DNA from: Reinekea sp. G2M2-21
Lineage (GTDB): Bacteria; Pseudomonadota; Gammaproteobacteria; Pseudomonadales; Natronospirillaceae
DNA: 64,000 nt
Reading direction: 5' to 3'
NCBI RefSeq assembly: GCF_015687175.1
Contig: NZ_JADPQG010000005.1
Location: 310,001 to 374,000 of the forward strand
This document shows positions 17,558 to 27,100 of the stretch, piece after piece. The position numbers and the translations under genes are program-made. The notes below the pieces were generated by a model, which was given only the letters and a program-made list of their open reading frames with translations, was not told the origin of the DNA and searched no databases. Position 1 is the stretch's first letter. Each line of letters opens with the position of its first letter.

Positions 17558-17650
17558 AGTGAAGATTCATGGTCAGGGGTATACCGCCAAACATAGTGTT
17601 GCGGTGCTTCTGGACGGACACGATATTGATTACCAAGGTAAAACGAGAAT

Positions 17651-19033
17651 ATGAATATAAACAGACGCACTTTAATAAAAGCCACAGGAGCTGCTGCTTT
17701 TTTTGGACACCCGCTGACCCAGTCGTGGGCAGCAGTGCAGGTAGATAAGTTAGTTCTGAATGCAGAACCGCAGCAGCAGCTTTGGTTGCCAGATGGTGAC
17801 AAAACAAAAATCTGGGGCTATTCGCAAAACGTCATCCGTTTGCAGCAATATCAACCCGTTGCCATTACCTTGCATAATAAACTCGAAGAAAGCACCAGCG
17901 TTCATTGGCATGGTATGCGCGTCGACAACGCGATGGATGGCGTAACCGGGTTGACGCAAGAGCCTGTCGAACCCGGCGAGTCTTTTGTATACAGGTTGAC
18001 GCCCAACGATGCAGGGACCTATTGGGCTCACGCGCATCACAACACTTACAGACAACTCGCCCTTGGGTTGTATACGCCTGTGGTGGTTGCCGAAGCCAAA
18101 CCTTACCCCGTTGATCAAGACCTCTTGTTTGTCGCAGATGATTGGTTGTTGGGCCGGGATAGACAGATTGATACGGCTTCATTTGAGGACGTTCACGCAT
18201 GGGCCCACGCAGGCCGAATGGGCAATTTCCTAACCGTGAATCGGCAGAACCTGCCGGAGTTTGAGGTTATTGCTGGCCAGCGAATACGATTGCGAGTTTT
18301 AAATACTGCCAACAGCCGTATCCTTAATTTTGAGTTTCCCGATGTCAACGTTATGTTGATCGCTAAAGATGGGCAACCATTACGGAACCCGGTGTCGCTC
18401 AAAGGGGTTTTAACTCTGGCGCCCGCTGAACGATATGATCTGGTCGTGGATATCCCCGCAGATATGCAAGGTCTTCTCCCCATTTTTGAACGCAGCGGTA
18501 AGCAACCCTATCTGGCCGCCAACTGGAAGATAACAGGTCGCGAGAACATTCCGACTTTGCCAGAGGTGTCTCCTCTGCCTTCCAACCCATTACCGCAGAG
18601 AGATTTTAAGGTCACAAAAAAAGTACGCTTGAATATGGAGGGCGGTGCCATGGGGCGCCTCCAAGCGGCTGTCTATCAGGGTAAAAAAATGTCTGTTGAC
18701 GAACTTATTCAAAACCGTCAGGCCTGGACATTTAACGGAGTCGCTAATATGCCGGAGCAGCCATTGGAGACCCTGAAACCCGGCGATGGCGTTGAGATTG
18801 AGCTGGTAAATGACACCCGTTGGGCTCACGCCATGCATTTGCACGGTCATCATTTTTTGGCGCTGAATGATTTTACTGATGATTTAATTTGGCAGGACAC
18901 GATATTAGTTGCACCAGGAGAAACCAAAACCATACGCTTTGTGGCCGAATCGGTTGGGCGATGGTTGCTGCACTGTCACATGATTGAACATCAGGTGTCC
19001 GGTATGGTGACCTATCTGGCTGTTGAGGATTGA
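17651..19033 (+). CDS. Tat-exported multicopper oxidase (CopA/CueO-like)
   Basis: A 460-residue periplasmic copper oxidase. The twin-arginine signal is NRRTLIKATGAAAFFG. All four copper-ligand motifs are intact: HWHGMRVDN, YWAHAHHNTYRQ, HAMHLHGHHF and HCHMIEHQVSGM (T1/T2/T3 sites; the last motif has Met as the axial ligand). Three cupredoxin domains fit the length. It probably oxidises Cu(I) to the less toxic Cu(II). There is no long Met-rich insert as in CueO or PcoA. It lies four bases before the lipoprotein cytochrome gene, which may carry its electrons. Confidence 0.93.
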   Translation: MNINRRTLIKATGAAAFFGHPLTQSWAAVQVDKLVLNAEPQQQLWLPDGDKTKIWGYSQNVIRLQQYQPVAITLHNKLEESTSVHWHGMRVDNAMDGVTGLTQEPVEPGESFVYRLTPNDAGTYWAHAHHNTYRQLALGLYTPVVVAEAKPYPVDQDLLFVADDWLLGRDRQIDTASFEDVHAWAHAGRMGNFLTVNRQNLPEFEVIAGQRIRLRVLNTANSRILNFEFPDVNVMLIAKDGQPLRNPVSLKGVLTLAPAERYDLVVDIPADMQGLLPIFERSGKQPYLAANWKITGRENIPTLPEVSPLPSNPLPQRDFKVTKKVRLNMEGGAMGRLQAAVYQGKKMSVDELIQNRQAWTFNGVANMPEQPLETLKPGDGVEIELVNDTRWAHAMHLHGHHFLALNDFTDDLIWQDTILVAPGETKTIRFVAESVGRWLLHCHMIEHQVSGMVTYLAVED

Positions 19034-19036
19034 GCA

Positions 19037-19402
19037 ATGAGGTGGCTGGGTTGGGTGATCACTAGCTTGGTGTTATCTGGTTGCGAAACCGTTGCCTCGC
19101 AACGCGATAACACTCGAGATAATGAGCTGCTCACACTGGGGCGCAGTGTCTTTTTGACGTACTGCGCTGCGTGCCATGGAACGCAGCTCGAGGGTACAGA
19201 CTCAGGACCGCCACTCATTTGGAATCTGTACGTTCCGCGTCACCACAGCGACCGGCAGTTTAAGAAAGCCATTCAGGAAGGTGTCCCGCAGCACCATTGG
19301 TCATTTGGTCCAATGCCTGCTCAGAGACAGCTGACTGAGATGGAGGCTGATGCAGTCGTTTTTTATGTGAGATCGACGCTTCGTCAGCATGGTATTCGTT
19401 GA
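19037..19402 (+). CDS. Lipoprotein c-type cytochrome
   Basis: A 121-residue protein with a lipobox (LVLSGC, Cys near residue 16), so it should be lipid-anchored in the periplasm. It has a single heme motif CAACH in FLTYCAACHGTQLEG and a candidate axial Met in WSFGPMPAQRQL. GAGGA precedes the ATG, which is three bases after the oxidase stop. As the last gene of the copper run it may shuttle electrons from the multicopper oxidase to the respiratory chain; this is inferred from order alone. Confidence 0.88.
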   Translation: MRWLGWVITSLVLSGCETVASQRDNTRDNELLTLGRSVFLTYCAACHGTQLEGTDSGPPLIWNLYVPRHHSDRQFKKAIQEGVPQHHWSFGPMPAQRQLTEMEADAVVFYVRSTLRQHGIR

Positions 19403-19415
19403 CGAATGCAAAGCA

Positions 19416-19432
19416 AGGATCTGTTGGATCCT
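19416..19432. terminator. Hairpin between convergent genes
   Basis: AGGATC (19416-19421) with GATCCT (19427-19432), loop TGTTG, located at the junction of the cytochrome gene and the convergent LysR gene. No T-run follows, so its terminator role is weak. Confidence 0.3.
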
Positions 19433-20318
19433 ATAGGGCGATTAACGAATGCTCCAGTCGTTCCGCCAGAAAATCCATCATCACGCGGATGCGTTTGTTG
19501 TGTTGAACATCACGGTGACAGACCAAAAAGATAGGTAATGCCGGTAAGGTAATGCCAACGTCTATTGGTATTAGACCGTGGCGTTCACACAAGGCCTTAT
19601 GAGTGCCGACAATGCCGCCACCCGACACTGCCGTGGCCAAATGCATGGGCATAAAATCGGTGCGGAACATGAATTCCTCGTTGCGGATATTCCATCCCAG
19701 AGCTTGCCCTCCATTTTCAAACTGCTTATCGCGGTCGTAGCCGAGCAGCCGGTGGCTGAACATATCTTCCGTGCTTTGCGGGACTCCGTGCCGGTCAAGG
19801 TAGTCTTGGCTAGCGTAGAACCCCAACGGAATGTCGAACAGATGCCGGGTAATCAGGTCTAATTGTGTGGGTGGGAACATGCGAATGGCGACATCGGCAT
19901 CCCGCTTATCCAGGCTGGAGGCTTTGTTGCTTACCTCAAGTTCAACCGAGAGTTGCGGATAGCGGTCCATAAATTCCGGCAGGATAGAGGGCAGGTAGTA
20001 AAGGGCAATAACCTCGTTAACGCTGAGCCGGACACGGCCCGACAAGGTTTGTGCCTGGCCTTCGGCTAAGCGCTGCAAACGCTCTGCCGATTGTTGCATT
20101 CGTTCGCATTCCTCCAGCAACTCGCTACCAAAGGCGGTCAAACGCAACCCTTGCGTGCTTCGGTCAAACAGCGTCTGGCCCAATTCGTTTTCCATGGCCA
20201 GTAATTGTCGGCTCAAAGTCGGTTGTGAGACCTCGAGTGAGTTCGCCGCTTTGCTGAGGCTGCCCTGCTCCGCGATAGTCAGAAAGTACTGCCACCATTG
20301 CCAATCGAAGTTATTCAT
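19431..20318 (-). CDS. LysR-family transcriptional regulator
   Basis: A 295-residue regulator. The N-terminal winged helix-turn-helix runs FLTIAEQGSLSKAANSLEVSQ, then LSRQLLAMENELGQTLFDRS; the rest is the periplasmic-binding-like effector domain (RLSVNEVIALYYLPSILPEF...). It is divergent from the nucleoside-sugar-type epimerase/reductase at 20413 with a 94-bp AT-rich spacer, the usual layout of a LysR regulator and its target. The effector cannot be predicted. Confidence 0.92.
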   Translation of the reverse strand: MNNFDWQWWQYFLTIAEQGSLSKAANSLEVSQPTLSRQLLAMENELGQTLFDRSTQGLRLTAFGSELLEECERMQQSAERLQRLAEGQAQTLSGRVRLSVNEVIALYYLPSILPEFMDRYPQLSVELEVSNKASSLDKRDADVAIRMFPPTQLDLITRHLFDIPLGFYASQDYLDRHGVPQSTEDMFSHRLLGYDRDKQFENGGQALGWNIRNEEFMFRTDFMPMHLATAVSGGGIVGTHKALCERHGLIPIDVGITLPALPIFLVCHRDVQHNKRIRVMMDFLAERLEHSLIAL

Positions 20319-20412
20319 ATATGAATATCCATTTGCATTTTATGTGTCTTCTTTATTTGTTATTGAATCGTAGAATGAACTCACTGACGAAACAAGACAA
20401 GAGGGCACAGAC

Positions 20413-21360
20413 ATGAAAACAGCATTGGTTATCGGTATTGGCGGCAACTTTGGGCTTCAGATGGCACACGCGTTGCGTGCGCAGGGTTGGCAGGTAAACG
20501 CCCTGCTGCGTAATGCCAGCAAGGCACCGGCATGGTTGACCGCGGATCAGATTCATATCGGCAGCGCACGGGATAAGGCCAGTGTTGCGCGGGCCGCGAA
20601 AGGCGCCGACGTGATCGTTTACGCCGCGAATCCGCAGTACCATCGTTGGCACGAAGAAGCCCTGCAGATGCTCGAACCCGTCGTTCAGGTTGCGCAAGAG
20701 CAGGGTGCACGCATTTTGTTCCCGGGCAATGTTTACAATTTCACGCCCACCGACCAACCCATTTCCGAGAGGCACCGCATGCAAGCACCCACCGATAAAG
20801 GGGAGATTCGTATTCAGATGGAGGCGCGACTGCTCCGTGCCAGCCAACAAGGAGCAAAGGTTACTCTGGTTCGGGCCGGTGATTTTCTCGGTGAGCAAAT
20901 GCAAATGAGCTGGCTCGACTATATGCTGAAGGGTAAAAACGGTCAGTACAAATTGTCCATGCCGCACGATGATCAGCATGTACACTATTGGACTTACTTG
21001 CCTGATTTATGCGCCAATGCGGTAAAACTGGTGGAAAACGCGCAGTCTGACTTTGATGTCTGGCACGACCCCGGGTTTGCTTTGCGCACGAGTGATTGGC
21101 AGGAGGCCTTTGCGGCAAATGGATGGACGGTAAAAACCAGCGCGTTTCCCTGGTGGGTATTCCGACTGATTGCACCCTTTAATCCGATGCTGCGTGAGGT
21201 GTTTAAAATGCGTTATCTGTGGCAACGACCGGTAGTGATGGATGGATCAAAAATGTGTGCGGCTTTGGGAGCGCAGCGGAGCCAGACGGATTTCAGTAAT
21301 ATTGTCGCCGGAATGGTGGAGCGCAGTCTTCACACAACCGCCCAGTTGAAACAGGCCTAA
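20413..21360 (+). CDS. NAD(P)-dependent epimerase/reductase (atypical SDR)
   Basis: A 315-residue Rossmann-fold protein with the dinucleotide motif VIGIGGNFGLQMAHALRAQG at the N terminus. Downstream are GADVIVYAANPQYHRW and a region around GNVYNFTPTDQP that replaces the usual YxxxK site, as in extended or atypical SDR and NmrA-like proteins. Substrate unknown. It is probably controlled by the divergent LysR regulator. Its stop is followed directly by a terminator. Confidence 0.8.
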   Translation: MKTALVIGIGGNFGLQMAHALRAQGWQVNALLRNASKAPAWLTADQIHIGSARDKASVARAAKGADVIVYAANPQYHRWHEEALQMLEPVVQVAQEQGARILFPGNVYNFTPTDQPISERHRMQAPTDKGEIRIQMEARLLRASQQGAKVTLVRAGDFLGEQMQMSWLDYMLKGKNGQYKLSMPHDDQHVHYWTYLPDLCANAVKLVENAQSDFDVWHDPGFALRTSDWQEAFAANGWTVKTSAFPWWVFRLIAPFNPMLREVFKMRYLWQRPVVMDGSKMCAALGAQRSQTDFSNIVAGMVERSLHTTAQLKQA

Positions 21361-21382
21361 GTGGACCTTCGGTCCGCTTTTT
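21361..21382 (+). terminator. Intrinsic terminator after the epimerase
   Basis: GTGGACC (21361-21367) and GGTCCGC (21371-21377) with loop TTC and one G-T pair, followed by TTTTT and later TTTTTTT. It begins directly after the TAA. Confidence 0.88.
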
Positions 21383-21399
21383 CGTGTTTTTTTAACACA

Positions 21400-21663
21400 A
21401 GTGTCCTGAGTCAGAAGTTCGTATCGTTTCAGAGCTCATGGGAAGCGCTAGTACAAGTCGCTCTTTGTAGAGAATATCGAGATCTTTTCAAGAAGAGCAA
21501 CGCCGTAATAGTGTTTTCCATGAGCTCCCTTCGGGCGCGACATTCAAGCTCTCTATCGTCGTTCTGTCCCTTGTCAATGGAATAACCATTGACTGCGAGA
21601 CACGCCTAGCTATAAAGCTTGAATGGCACGCTGAATTCTTGCGAACTTCTGACTCAGGACACT
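21400..21663 (+). mobile_element. MITE-like element, family 2, copy A
   Basis: A 264-bp non-coding element bounded by perfect 22-bp inverted repeats (21400-21421 and 21642-21663; left end reads AGTGTCCTGAGTCAGAAG...). The interior has a short hairpin CAATGG-AATAA-CCATTG and is shared with 28876-29082. No transposase is encoded. The right end touches family 1 copy 3, so one element inserted at the edge of the other. Confidence 0.75.
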
Positions 21664-21930
21664 AGGGCACCTCTGAATAATTGCTATCTACCTCAGCGGG
21701 TGAAGAAATGCGCAAAATTCGAGGCAAGTTCTGCAGGCAATATTCATTATCTTGGCAAAGGACTTAACAACGAAATTTGCCATTTCAGCCCCGCCCTCCG
21801 GGTCCTTCAGATCGATGACTGAGCTTTGTTGTGTATTTTGAAAAGGACTCGCCATTCCCTGCAACACACGCCTCACTCATCCTTCGATCTGATAGGACTG
21901 AGGTGATTTGAATTAATCAGAGCTGCCCTA
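21663..21930 (+). mobile_element. MITE-like element, family 1, copy 3
   Basis: 268 bp, TA at both ends, terminal inverted repeats CTAGGGCACCTCTGA and (reverse complement of the right end) CTAGGGCAGCTCTGA. Same orientation as copies 1 and 2. It starts at the last base of the family 2 element and ends about 10 bp from the gene at 21940. Confidence 0.8.
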
Positions 21931-21939
21931 GGGTATGGC

Positions 21940-22218
21940 TCAAGCGGTCAACACCGCCAAATAGTCTTCGGCTTGCTCATGTTGACGCAGAATATCCGCT
22001 AAGGTTTTACCCTCTAAGTTGGTCGCGTGAATGTTGCGGCCTTCTGCCTGAAGCAGGGCGACAAATTGCGCAAAGGTGGCTTCGTTCATCCGCGTATAGG
22101 CGCGGTAAAGGCAATGAAAGTCCCTGTCTGTACCATCGTATGTGTTAAAATCGAGGTACATTCGCAGTTGGTCTTCGCTCCATTGTTCGCCTTCAACCCG
22201 TTTTTTATCACGCTTCAT
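21940..22218 (-). CDS. PA4642-like small conserved protein
   Basis: A 92-residue soluble protein with the order WSEDQLRMYLDF, then FHCLYRAYTRMNEATFAQFV, then a tail INATNLEGKTLADILRQH-type stretch that looks like half an ankyrin repeat (HATNLEGKTLADILRQH here). This matches my memory of the PA4642 family of gammaproteobacteria, whose function is unknown. AGGAAAATT precedes the ATG. It is divergent from tamA, and a MITE lies just beyond its 3' end. Confidence 0.7.
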   Translation of the reverse strand: MKRDKKRVEGEQWSEDQLRMYLDFNTYDGTDRDFHCLYRAYTRMNEATFAQFVALLQAEGRNIHATNLEGKTLADILRQHEQAEDYLAVLTA

Positions 22219-22410
22219 AATTTTCCTGACTTTTTACTGTTAATTTTTCGGAATCATACCGACGCAGCGTTCGCACGTGAAATGAACAATTGGCATAGAT
22301 GGTTGCTAAAGGTGCATAAGAATCAGGGTCATTCGCTTGAAAAACATATACAAAATCAAAGGGCCGTGTAGCATGACTATCCGCGTGTTCAGGTACAGTA
22401 CAGGTCATTT

Positions 22411-24183
22411 GTGACAACGTCTTTTTTTATGAAACGAGTTTTTTTATCAGCGTGGTTGTTATTGTTGGTCGCCGGTTTTGGGCAGGCCGATGAATTGCGC
22501 AATGCCAGTCGTTGGGATATTGCGGTGAAACCCTATAAATACGAATTGCAGGGCGAACTGGTGCGGGCTATCAAGGATTACCGTGCCGCTGTAAATCAAA
22601 CAGGTATTCAACCCAGTCGGGACCGTCAACTGCGGGCTGAAACCGATCGGCTCACGCAACTGTTGAAAAGTCGGGGTTACTATAAGGCAGTTGTTGAAAG
22701 TGCTTACGATGACGAAAAGAATAAACCCAAATACCAGATCCGCTTGGGCAGCCGCTATCGAATAGCGGACATCAGCATCCGGGGTAATTTCCAGCCGTTT
22801 GATGAGGAATGGCAAAGTATCAAAGTTGGCGATCCACTCAGCGCTGTATTGGTTCTGGCTCAGCAAAATCGATTGAAAAAATACATCGAAGACCGCGCCT
22901 GTTACTACCGTGCCTCAGTCAATCATGAAGTGAAGTTAGATGAAGCCAATGAAACGGCGACCGTGGTGTTGCTGACCCAGGTTTTAGAACCCGCGAGTTT
23001 TGCGTCAGTGAGCTTCACCGGAATCGATGGAATCAACGAAGATTTTCTGCGCCGCGTTACCGGGATCAGCAAAGGCAATTGTTACAAACGCTCGATGATC
23101 GATAACGCAGTCATCAGCCTGTTCGATACAGGCCTGTTTCGACAGGTCCGGCCCGAAGTGCAACGAGATGATACCGGGCAGGTGGCGGTAACCTTTGCTG
23201 TGGAAAAACGCCAGAAACGGACCATCTCCGCCAGTACCGGTTGGGAGAGCGAGTTGGGTTTCGGTGCCAGTGTCGGCTGGTTGCACCGCGACTTGTTCGG
23301 CCGGGCGCAGAGTTTGTCGCTACAGGCCTCCGTGCAATCGGTGCAGCAATCGGCATCAGCCAAAATCGTTGTGCCCAGTTTCTTTGACCGCCGGAACAGG
23401 TTGAGTTGGACCAACAGCGCGACGCGGTTCAATCTGGATTCGGAATCCTATCAATACACCAGTACGGCCAGCTTGGAACGAAAAGCATCGCAAAAGGATT
23501 ACTTTGAGTATGGTGTTGGCTACAGTCAGATCGATGAGCAAGGGGAAGATGGCTGGGATACCTATCAGCAAATTCGAGTGCCACTACAGTATCGTTACGA
23601 TACCGTGCTTAACCCCTTCAATCCGGACAGCGGCATACGCGCGCGTTTCCAAGTAGAACCCGTGTTCGACATTAATGACAACTTTACGCCCTTTATTAAA
23701 ACCACCGTCGGTTTCCAAAACTTTTGGACGTCGGACAATGATATTACCCTTGCAACCCGCTTGCGTTGGGGCGCTATCTGGTATGGCGATACGCTTGGCT
23801 CTTCCTCTACCGACATCCCCAATCTGGAATTGTACAGCGCCGGTGGCAGTACATCACTCCGGGGGTACGCTTACCAATCGATTAAGTCGTTGCAGGTCGA
23901 TGAAAACGGTGACCCTATCGGCGGTACTCAACGTTGGTTAGCCGTAAATGAGTTGCGTGCACGCTTGAACGACAGTTGGGGGGTTGTGGGTTTCTGGGAT
24001 ATTGGCAAAGTCGGTTCTGAATTATCCGATGTACAGCAGCCCGGCTGGTACAGCGGAATAGGGCTGGGGGTACGCTACTATACGCGATTTGCACCGATCC
24101 GTTTGGATGTCGCAGTGCCTCTGGACAAAAGACCTGACGATGGCAAGTTTCTTATTTACGTTAGTTTAGGGCAGGCCTTTTAA
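22411..24183 (+). CDS. tamA: TamA, outer-membrane translocation and assembly protein
   Basis: A 590-residue Omp85-family protein. The signal peptide is MKRVFLSAWLLLLVAGFGQA. Three POTRA-like domains span about residues 30-270 (SRYRIADISIRGNFQPFDEE, then FASVSFTGIDGINEDFLRRV), followed by a 16-strand barrel. The barrel includes the family signature of the surface-antigen domain (SAGGSTSLRGYAYQSI, the conserved RGY of the L6 loop) and ends in LIYVSLGQAF. GTG 22411 begins the frame; ATG 22429, directly before the signal peptide, is an equally good start. Its stop overlaps the tamB start by one base, so the two are one operon. Confidence 0.95.
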   Translation: MTTSFFMKRVFLSAWLLLLVAGFGQADELRNASRWDIAVKPYKYELQGELVRAIKDYRAAVNQTGIQPSRDRQLRAETDRLTQLLKSRGYYKAVVESAYDDEKNKPKYQIRLGSRYRIADISIRGNFQPFDEEWQSIKVGDPLSAVLVLAQQNRLKKYIEDRACYYRASVNHEVKLDEANETATVVLLTQVLEPASFASVSFTGIDGINEDFLRRVTGISKGNCYKRSMIDNAVISLFDTGLFRQVRPEVQRDDTGQVAVTFAVEKRQKRTISASTGWESELGFGASVGWLHRDLFGRAQSLSLQASVQSVQQSASAKIVVPSFFDRRNRLSWTNSATRFNLDSESYQYTSTASLERKASQKDYFEYGVGYSQIDEQGEDGWDTYQQIRVPLQYRYDTVLNPFNPDSGIRARFQVEPVFDINDNFTPFIKTTVGFQNFWTSDNDITLATRLRWGAIWYGDTLGSSSTDIPNLELYSAGGSTSLRGYAYQSIKSLQVDENGDPIGGTQRWLAVNELRARLNDSWGVVGFWDIGKVGSELSDVQQPGWYSGIGLGVRYYTRFAPIRLDVAVPLDKRPDDGKFLIYVSLGQAF

Positions 24184-27100
24184 TGGCAGTCCATATTCGC
24201 AGCGTTGCCAAACGAACCTGGCGTTCCGTTCTCCGCATCGCCCTGATGTTGTTGATAGTCGTGGTGATCGCGTTGTCCATATTACTGGGTACCGAAGGTG
24301 GTCGTATTAACCTGCTGCAGCAAGGAGTGGCCTTACTGCGTGTTTGGTCTGGGCAGACGATTGAGGTGTCGGGCATACGGTCCCCCTCGTTAGGGCGATG
24401 GCAAATCGGACGACTGGCGCTTAGCCCGCCGACCGGCGTTGATTCTGTCGAAGTGCAGGGGCTGGATGTTCGTTGGGAATGGACCTATGCCTTGCAGAAT
24501 CGCTGGTGGCTATCGTCGGTGACTGCCGATGCCATTACCGTCGACTTGGGTGAACCAGAAGCGGGCTCGGGTAATGCAGTAGCCATGCTGTACGCGTTAT
24601 GGCCACGTATTCCGTCGTTGCGGGTAGAGCGATTGCGCGTTGACCGGGTTAACATCGAGCGTCCTCGTTACCCTACTTTTCGCAGTGAGTTGGATGCACA
24701 ATTAGACATCAATTGGGGTGCGTTACCTGCCCGCTTGCTGGTTGGCTTGACCGAACAGGCAACGCAAAACCGTTATGCGCTGCAGTTATCAGCCGAGGCC
24801 ATTGACCAATTGCGGTTGCAGGGCAGTCTCTTCACGGAGCCAGATACCGACTGGGCCGCTTGGTTGCGGTGGCAACTACCACAACCGGCAGAGGCCAATT
24901 GGGATGTACGTATCGATTACAGTCGGCCGGGCTATCTCTCTGTCGATGTGGATCAATGGGCAATGCCTTGGCAAAACCATATGCTTCAGGCAAAGGGTCA
25001 GTTTATTTATGACATTGACGCAGTTGCACTGAATTTTTCACCACTAAGACTCACCATGAATGACCAACCGGCGAGTCTGGATGGCTGGATTCAGGCGCAG
25101 TCATCACAATTGTCCATAACTATTGATGATTGGGTGCTGGACCCCTTTGCCGAACTGCTGGGCTTCGCTGAACTTCAGGGGCGGGCCAGTCTGCAGGCGC
25201 AATGGTTCGGTGGCTGGCGTAAACCGCGGCTGGACGGTAATGTCTCGGCCGCCGGGGTCTGGCAAGACAACGCCTTTGGGCTAGATATGGTCAGTGTGGC
25301 AGACCGTGCTTCGTTGCGCGTAACCGAAGGGTTGCTGACATTAGCCAATAACCGTTTTGAATTGATCGGGCAGGTTGATTGGATAACGGACGAACTGGAT
25401 TTCGCCGTGAGCGGTGAAGTGCACACCGATCCGTTTTTCCGCGCACGTATTCCTGGCGTGCTCCGCGATTTTCAGGGAAAAGCAACGTTGAGCGGGCAGG
25501 TACAGGGCTTGGTGTCTGAACCGCGTATCCGCTTACAAACCCTAGGGGCTGGGGTGTGGCGTACCGATGATGTGCGTGTTAAAGCCGACGTCGAATGGTA
25601 TGAGGGGTCGCTGTCGATTTCCGATATGGTGGTTTACAGCCCGATTTTGCAAGCGGAGGGGAGTTTACGGCTGAACCCTCAGCAATGGCAGGCTGATCTG
25701 GCCATTTCAGAATGGCGTACCGATATTCTCGGACGTTTAGGGGTGAGCTTCCCGGTTGCTTTTGAAGGTTCGGGTTATGGCAACCTGCATTTGGAAGGTA
25801 CCGGAACCGAATGGTCGAGCTCAGGTGAGCTGGCCATACAGGGGTTGTGGCAACAATGGCCGTTGAACGGGCAGCTCAATATCGCCGAATTAGACAGCCG
25901 ACATATCCGTTTGAACGACACCAATTTACAGCTGGGCAGCAGTCAGGCCAGGGTGAACGGCGACGTGACCTGGGCGGAACAATCGTTGAATCTGCGCGTT
26001 GAACATCAGGATTGGCCCTTATCTACCTTGCCGCCATGGTTATCGTTTTGGCCGGATATTCTGGCGTCGATGGACGGACTTTGGACAGGCCGAACCGACA
26101 TCACCGGTCGCTGGAATCGCCCCGCTATTAAAACCGACAGTCAGCTGACAGGGACTTGGTTCGCAGAACCCTTATCGTTGGGGGTTGTGATAACACCGGA
26201 TTCGAGCGAACAATGGACTGTAGACCGTTTGGATGCTAAGTGGTTGGGTGCGCAGTGGCAATACCAAGGTTCTTTGCAGCCATATGTCCTGGGCTTGGAT
26301 GGGCAGGTCCGCCTGTCCGATTTGCACATGCGTCAATTGCCGCTGTTGTCTCGCGAGTTCACTGGAAAACAACGAGCATTGCCTGATAGTTTCGATGTCA
26401 GTGCCGGAGCGCAGATGTCTCTGCGTGGCAAGATCACAGAACCGAATTTATCCGGCCAGGTCTGGCTGACTGGTACACTGGATCAGCAGGCTTTTGACGC
26501 CGAGGCAGATCTCGGCTATCTCGATACCCGTTACGTGGATATTCGCTCGGCCAACGGTCAATGGGCGAATGGTGCCTGGACGCTTGAAGGTTTGTATGAC
26601 TGGTCGCTAAATCAGTTTGCCTTGGCGATAGAGACCGACACACCAAATGCCAGCCACCTGGTTCCCTGGGTGCAATTGGCGGTGCAGGAAGCACCGGCTT
26701 TTGCCTGGTTGAATGGCTGGCAGGGATCATTGGTTGGCAACGTGCAAGTCGATAATCGAACGCTGGATTGGCTGATTGACGGTGATCTGACCAGCACTGG
26801 CGAGCTTTATGAGGACGATTATCGGGTGCATTGGGTTGGAAACGGACGCTTGCGGCAGAATCTGCAGCATACTGTGGACGCGCAATGGGGCGTCAGTGAG
26901 TTCACAGCGCAACTGCAGAGCGATGCGCAGTCGATCTCCGGTGATCTGGCCATGCAGTGGCTGAGCTATGAGCAATTGCGCCGCTTTGTCCCCTCGGTGC
27001 CGGAAACGTTAGAGGGACTGGTGAACGCACAGGCTTCCATACAGGGCAGTTTGAGTGATCCTGAATTTCAGGTTGAATTGGATACCACCGGGCAAATCGC

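Noticed and set aside
20353-20985. 210-codon minus-strand frame
   Set aside because: Antisense to the epimerase gene and crosses its promoter; no recognisable motif.
22027-22371. 114-codon plus-strand frame opposite the PA4642-like gene
   Set aside because: Antisense over most of its length; the minus-strand gene has a good ribosome site and a known family pattern.
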